From assembly GCA_000403215.2 (NCBI GenBank), contig KE159546.1, forward strand, positions 1 to 34,073: a stretch of 34,073 bases of DNA, in the 5' to 3' direction. The notes under the pieces are model-generated. The model was not told the origin of the DNA, ran no database searches, and saw only the letters and a list, made by a program, of their open reading frames with translations. Below, piece by piece: positions 30,876-34,073 of the stretch. Position 1 is the stretch's first letter. Each line of letters opens with the position of its first letter. Position numbers and translations under genes: made by a program. This DNA is from Lachnospiraceae bacterium A4 (GTDB taxonomy: Bacteria > Bacillota > Clostridia > Lachnospirales > Lachnospiraceae).

Positions 30876-31394
30876 ATGATTATTCAACTTGTTCAGGACA
30901 TAAGAAAGGCATTAGAAAATAATTTGTATTTTGTGGCATTAAGTTCAGCACTGACATTACCTGATATTTGTGGAAAAGCCGCTTATCCAGAGGAATCAAG
31001 TAGCCGAAGGAGGTATATTTCTTGGTATGATGAAGAAATAGGGAAATATGAGAAGAATCCAGAGGATAAGGAAAATATGCCATATTTATCAGGAGAAGTA
31101 ATCTATAGTTTGAGATGTTCATTATTGCATGAGGGGAATCCTAACATGAATAATGATAGCTTAAGAGCAGATCTTCCGATTGATCATTTTTCTTTAGTCA
31201 TAGAAAAGGCTAAGCCGTTTGATATTTATTCAGATTCCAGTTCGATATCAAATTTTGGAGATAAGAATATTCGGGAATATAGTATGAATGTAAGAAGAAT
31301 ATGTATGATACTATGCAATGTTGCAGAATCATATTATAAGGAATATAAGGATAAATTTCATTTTAACTATGAAATATTGATTGGGATGAGGTGA
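30876..31394 (+). CDS. HEPN-motif protein associated with a type I restriction locus, C-terminus frameshifted
   Basis: The 172-residue helical protein contains LRCSLLHEGNP, with R80 and H85 forming the R-x4-H motif of HEPN ribonucleases. Other fixed points are LTLPDICGKA, RRRYISWYDEE and MPYLSGEV. I recognise the pattern from hypothetical proteins near hsd genes. Near the end the frame shifts: from about 31375 another frame reads DWDEVTSHLPSIDMEKV and continues to 31468, suggesting that a base was lost. The motif region is intact. It may be an RNase toxin, but this is inference. Confidence 0.6.
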   Translation: MIIQLVQDIRKALENNLYFVALSSALTLPDICGKAAYPEESSSRRRYISWYDEEIGKYEKNPEDKENMPYLSGEVIYSLRCSLLHEGNPNMNNDSLRADLPIDHFSLVIEKAKPFDIYSDSSSISNFGDKNIREYSMNVRRICMILCNVAESYYKEYKDKFHFNYEILIGMR

Positions 31395-31517
31395 CATCTC
31401 ATCTTCCGTCAATTGATATGGAAAAAGTTATTAATGAATTAGCAAAAAGTTGTGAAGAACTTTGTTAAGAAAGCTTCCTGTATACTTTAAATAGGTCAAG
31501 AGATTGACACAAAAAAA

Positions 31518-31585
31518 TACCTCAAGTAAATTTAGATTATTACTGACCCAGCAAGTTGGTAAAATCTAAAGAATACAAGAGGTAT
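31518..31585 (+). ncRNA. Structured leader upstream of the IS110 transposase
   Basis: Nested complementary segments are visible: atacctc (31518-31524) with gaggtat (31579-31585), and tttagatt with aatctaaa inside, closing a loop with ttac/gtaa. The structure ends a few bases before ATG 31591. It may be an end structure of the element, a leader controlling translation, or part of a guide RNA. Confidence 0.45.
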
Positions 31586-31590
31586 CTAAA

Positions 31591-33018
31591 ATGAATGTTA
31601 AAGGAACAAAAAAGAAAAATCAAGTAGTAACAGCAAATATTTTTGAGCAGCAGGAGCTTTTGAAAAAGGCGGAGGCGATCAAAGAAAGTCTTACAGCTTC
31701 AACCTGGCGTGAGTTGGAAACCAATGGTAAGTTTGATAAAAACGAAAAACTCTCCTTTATCAGTGATGACATGCTTATCTTAGGATGCGATGTGGGCAGT
31801 GAAACACACTATATGAGAGCAATCGATACCAGGGGAAGGGAACTCAGTAAGTCCGTATATTCATTCAACAATGATTCTGAGGGGTTTCAGAGTGCAAAGG
31901 AGTGGGCAGTACAGATAGCTGCTGAACATAATAAGAGCCAGATAGTACTTGGCTTAGAGCCGACCGGCCACTACTGGTTCTGCCTTGCGGCATGGATGAT
32001 TTCAAATGGGATCAGCGTTGTTCAGGTAAATCCTTATGCTGTGAAGCAGACAAAAGAGGTTGAAGATAACAGCCAGATGAAGGATGACAGGAAGGATCCG
32101 AAACTGATAGCAAATCTTGTGAAGGATGGCAACTTTGGTATGCCATACCTTCCGGAAAAACTTTATGCGGAGCTTCGCAGGTTATCGATGTTCAGAGATC
32201 AGCTGAATGAGGACAGAATCCGGACAATCAACCGGATGCACAGAGAGATGAAGATATATTTCCCGGAGTATAAGGATGCGTTGGGAAAAGTCGATGGCGC
32301 ATTTAGTCTGGAACTGCTGAGACAGGATCCATTCCCGGATGACCTGATATCACTTGGTGAAGATGGAATAAGAAAAATCTGGCATGACGCCAGGCTTAGA
32401 GGACGCGGCTACAGCAGAGCAGGAGAAATCTTACAGTATGCGAAAGTAAGTGTCGGGATTAAGGATGGAGCCATTGCAGGCAAGGCAGCTGTAAAGTGGT
32501 TTGTACAGAAAATCCTGGAACTGGATGCCGAACTTGCTGTCATAGAGAATCAGATCAACCAGAAATGTCAGGAAATACCGCATGCCGGTAACATTCTAGA
32601 GATATCAGGAATCGGAGAAAACATACTTTCCGGAATCCTTGCAGAGATGGGGGATATTTCGAGATTTGATGATGTTAAGGAAATACAAAAATTAAGTGGA
32701 TTAGGTCTTGTGGCATGCAGCTCAGGAAAGCATAAAGGAGAAACCAGAATCAGCCACAGAGGACGCAAACGGCTCAGATATTGGTTATTCCAGGCGGCAA
32801 AGTCAGCAGTGGCCCATGCGGAGGAATTCAAAGAACTCCATATATACTATACGACACGAGCCGATAATCCACTGAAAAAGATGCAGTCATTGATTGTGAT
32901 AGCCTGCAAACTTCTAAGGATAATCTACACGATTCTGAAGAAAGGTATAGTTTATGATCCGAAGAAGATGTTGATGGACATCAGGCGTGTGGAAAAGAAG
33001 GAAGCGATTGTGGCATAA
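31591..33018 (+). CDS. IS110-family transposase
   Basis: The 475-residue DEDD recombinase has N-terminal RuvC-like residues D67 (LGCDVGSETHY), E123 (GLEPTGHYWF) and D166/D169 (DDRKDPKL). A coiled middle region follows, then a C-terminal Transposase_20 domain with helix-hairpin-helix ISGIGENILSGILAEMGDIS. The ACSSGKHKGETRISHRG segment holds the likely catalytic serine. Both domains look complete. IS110-family enzymes use a bridge RNA encoded in the element's non-coding end. The long downstream region fits that. Confidence 0.93.
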   Translation: MNVKGTKKKNQVVTANIFEQQELLKKAEAIKESLTASTWRELETNGKFDKNEKLSFISDDMLILGCDVGSETHYMRAIDTRGRELSKSVYSFNNDSEGFQSAKEWAVQIAAEHNKSQIVLGLEPTGHYWFCLAAWMISNGISVVQVNPYAVKQTKEVEDNSQMKDDRKDPKLIANLVKDGNFGMPYLPEKLYAELRRLSMFRDQLNEDRIRTINRMHREMKIYFPEYKDALGKVDGAFSLELLRQDPFPDDLISLGEDGIRKIWHDARLRGRGYSRAGEILQYAKVSVGIKDGAIAGKAAVKWFVQKILELDAELAVIENQINQKCQEIPHAGNILEISGIGENILSGILAEMGDISRFDDVKEIQKLSGLGLVACSSGKHKGETRISHRGRKRLRYWLFQAAKSAVAHAEEFKELHIYYTTRADNPLKKMQSLIVIACKLLRIIYTILKKGIVYDPKKMLMDIRRVEKKEAIVA

Positions 33019-33041
33019 TACAGTCAGGAGCATCCTATATT

Positions 33042-33400
33042 CCAGAGCCCTGCCGGGTTGCGGATGATTCCGAAATCGGGCAGGGTTCTGGAAAGAAACC
33101 CGATAAGGATGGAGTACTACAGGTACTGCATTAGTACAAAGACCAGCTGAACGAGGCGGGGTGATGCGTCCACGGAATATCCATCCCCTGTGGAACAGGC
33201 AGGTTAGTAAAATCAAAATACAAACAAGAGCTGTAGCCTGCAGTAGTTGTCTCCGTAGGGCATGACCCTGTTAGAAAGCTTAGCGGGCACTCGGTGTATG
33301 AACAGGTGGGACGAAGGAAGTTGGTACGCGATACCATTAGACACGGAAGGTTCACCATCATAGTTAACAGAGGATTTATAGCCTTTATAAAGCGAAACAA
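33042..33400 (+). ncRNA. Candidate bridge RNA region of the IS110 element
   Basis: It lies downstream of the transposase gene and has no open reading frame that looks real. A strong stem, ccagagccctgcc (33042-33054) with ggcagggttctgg (33079-33091), encloses an inner hairpin cgga-tgat-tccg. A further pair, tccac/gtgga, lies near 33169-33195, and several shorter stems follow. GC content is higher than the DNA on its right. The layout is like the non-coding ends of IS110/IS1111 elements that encode bridge RNA. Guide loops and RNA limits are not determined. Confidence 0.5.
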
Positions 33401-33420
33401 TAGGACGCTTTATAAACTAT

Positions 33421-33755
33421 ACCCTTATTTAACTATTCAGTACAAGATACAATGACTGTCATACACTTTTGGCTCTGTTTTATGAGGTAAAAATTTAAAG
33501 AAAAGTCTGTAAAATCAATAATTTAGGACTTGACATTATAGGAAGGATAAAATGTTATTTTGTTTACTTATGGTCTATAATATATGTATTGATGATATTA
33601 AATTTAAGTAAACAGAAAGTTCCAAATACTCTTTTTTGTAATGATTACATTTAGTACTATCTTAGTTATTGGCATTATAATGTTTAGAGATAGAATAGGA
33701 ACAATACATGCTAGATTTTTATTAGTTAGTATTTCTTTTACACGACTTTACAACT
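33421..33755. other. AT-rich non-coding stretch
   Basis: No gene that I can support is seen on either strand. A TTGACA at 33531 lacks a well placed -10 box. Only short frames occur, without convincing ribosome sites or recognisable products. Confidence 0.6.
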
Positions 33756-34073
33756 TTATAAATGATACCCTTGTTGCTGAATCAACTGTTTTAGGGCATT
33801 AATTATTGTATTTGATTTTATGCGGGTTTTGATATTTTCCACGAAAATGGCATAAAATACCTGTTCCCGGATCTGTCCGCTAAGAGCAAACCGAAACTCC
33901 TGTACGCTTTCTGCGCGGTATTTTGAAAATGCCTCATCCTGATATGGCAGTATTTTCATGGCACAATAGGCGACGTTTATCAGATTGACCAGCATTTCAA
34001 TCCCTTTACGGCTCCGCACCATGTAACTGCATAATGACCAGAATGTTTTCTGTTCATAGTAACTGACTTCAAT
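33756..34073 (-). CDS. C-terminal part of a DDE transposase (runs off the window)
   Basis: The minus-strand frame is open from the window edge and encodes 105 residues to the stop at 33756: EVSYYEQKTFWSLCSYMVRS, RKGIEMLVNLINVAYCAMKI, and a final helix ending LIQQQGYHL. The pattern resembles the C-termini of IS4-type transposases, after the last catalytic residue. The N-terminal catalytic part lies to the right of the window. Family placement is tentative. Confidence 0.6.
   Translation of the reverse strand: MEVSYYEQKTFWSLCSYMVRSRKGIEMLVNLINVAYCAMKILPYQDEAFSKYRAESVQEFRFALSGQIREQVFYAIFVENIKTRIKSNTIINALKQLIQQQGYHL

Larger units (their letters stand above)
31480..33420 (+). mobile_element. IS110-family element (ends approximate)
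   Basis: Consists of about 110 bp of structured leader, the transposase gene and about 400 bp of structured downstream DNA. IS110 elements lack classic terminal inverted repeats and target duplications, so I cannot fix the ends. The upstream limit is set by the HEPN remnant, which ends at 31468. The downstream limit is set by the change to AT-rich unstructured sequence near 33420. Confidence 0.6.

Noticed and set aside
33640-33803. Small hydrophobic plus-strand frame opposite the edge transposase fragment
   Set aside because: It is short, has no convincing ribosome site and partly overlaps the transposase tail. I could not support it as a gene.
1-34073. tRNA or rRNA genes as insertion targets
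   Set aside because: I looked at the element boundaries for tRNA-like ends and found none. The boundaries are clearly tuf coding sequence.

Overview
This is AT-rich DNA from a Gram-positive anaerobe, most likely a gut Lachnospiraceae-type Firmicute. The signs are strong AGGAGG-type ribosome binding sites, frequent GTG/TTG starts, Firmicute EF-Tu tails, and MobV, TnpV and RhuM genes of the kind carried by mobilizable elements in that group. Nothing looks like ordinary chromosomal housekeeping except three short copies of the 3' end of tuf (EF-Tu). The window is a stack of mobile elements loaded with defence genes.

Layout. Positions 1-182 are the right end of an element lying mostly outside the window. 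Element A runs from 183 to about 12014 and element B from 12015 to about 22054, both in the same orientation. Each boundary is a 16-bp core, accgtgagggtggtag (183, 12015, 22055), which begins the last 18 codons of tuf. Every copy encodes the same C-terminal peptide, REGGRTVGSGRVATIIE, followed by stop and a rho-independent terminator. I infer that these integrative mobilizable elements insert into the 3' end of tuf and restore its tail, and that several have accumulated in tandem.

Elements A and B share a backbone in the same order: divergent XRE repressor, small HTH excisionase, tyrosine integrase, hairpin, RepA-like ATPase, candidate replication origin, oriT, MobV relaxase, small accessory gene. 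Each has two cargo slots. The left slot, between tuf and the repressor, holds a DUF6602 nuclease-like gene in A and an AAA ATPase, zinc-ribbon peptide and DUF2188 gene in B. The right slot, between the mobilization genes and the right end, holds a type II restriction system (C-like regulator, C5 methylase, Eco47II-family endonuclease) plus a PHP/SMC-like ATPase in A. In B it holds a TIR-like protein and a four-zinc-ribbon endonuclease. B's relaxase gene is frameshifted, but an 88-bp block of its oriT is identical to A's.

From about 22111 to the end is a scrambled third mobile region. It holds an orphan nucleotidyltransferase-fold gene, a truncated parM with a parR-like gene, a third oriT with its own MobV relaxase and TnpV, and a decayed type I restriction locus. 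In that locus hsdM is split by an IS with a 5-bp target duplication, followed by rhuM, an hsdS stub, a second hsdM tail and a HEPN-motif gene. An IS110-family element with long structured non-coding DNA after its transposase follows, then the tail of another transposase at the window edge.

Most function calls rest on motif and family recognition by eye. No database search was run.
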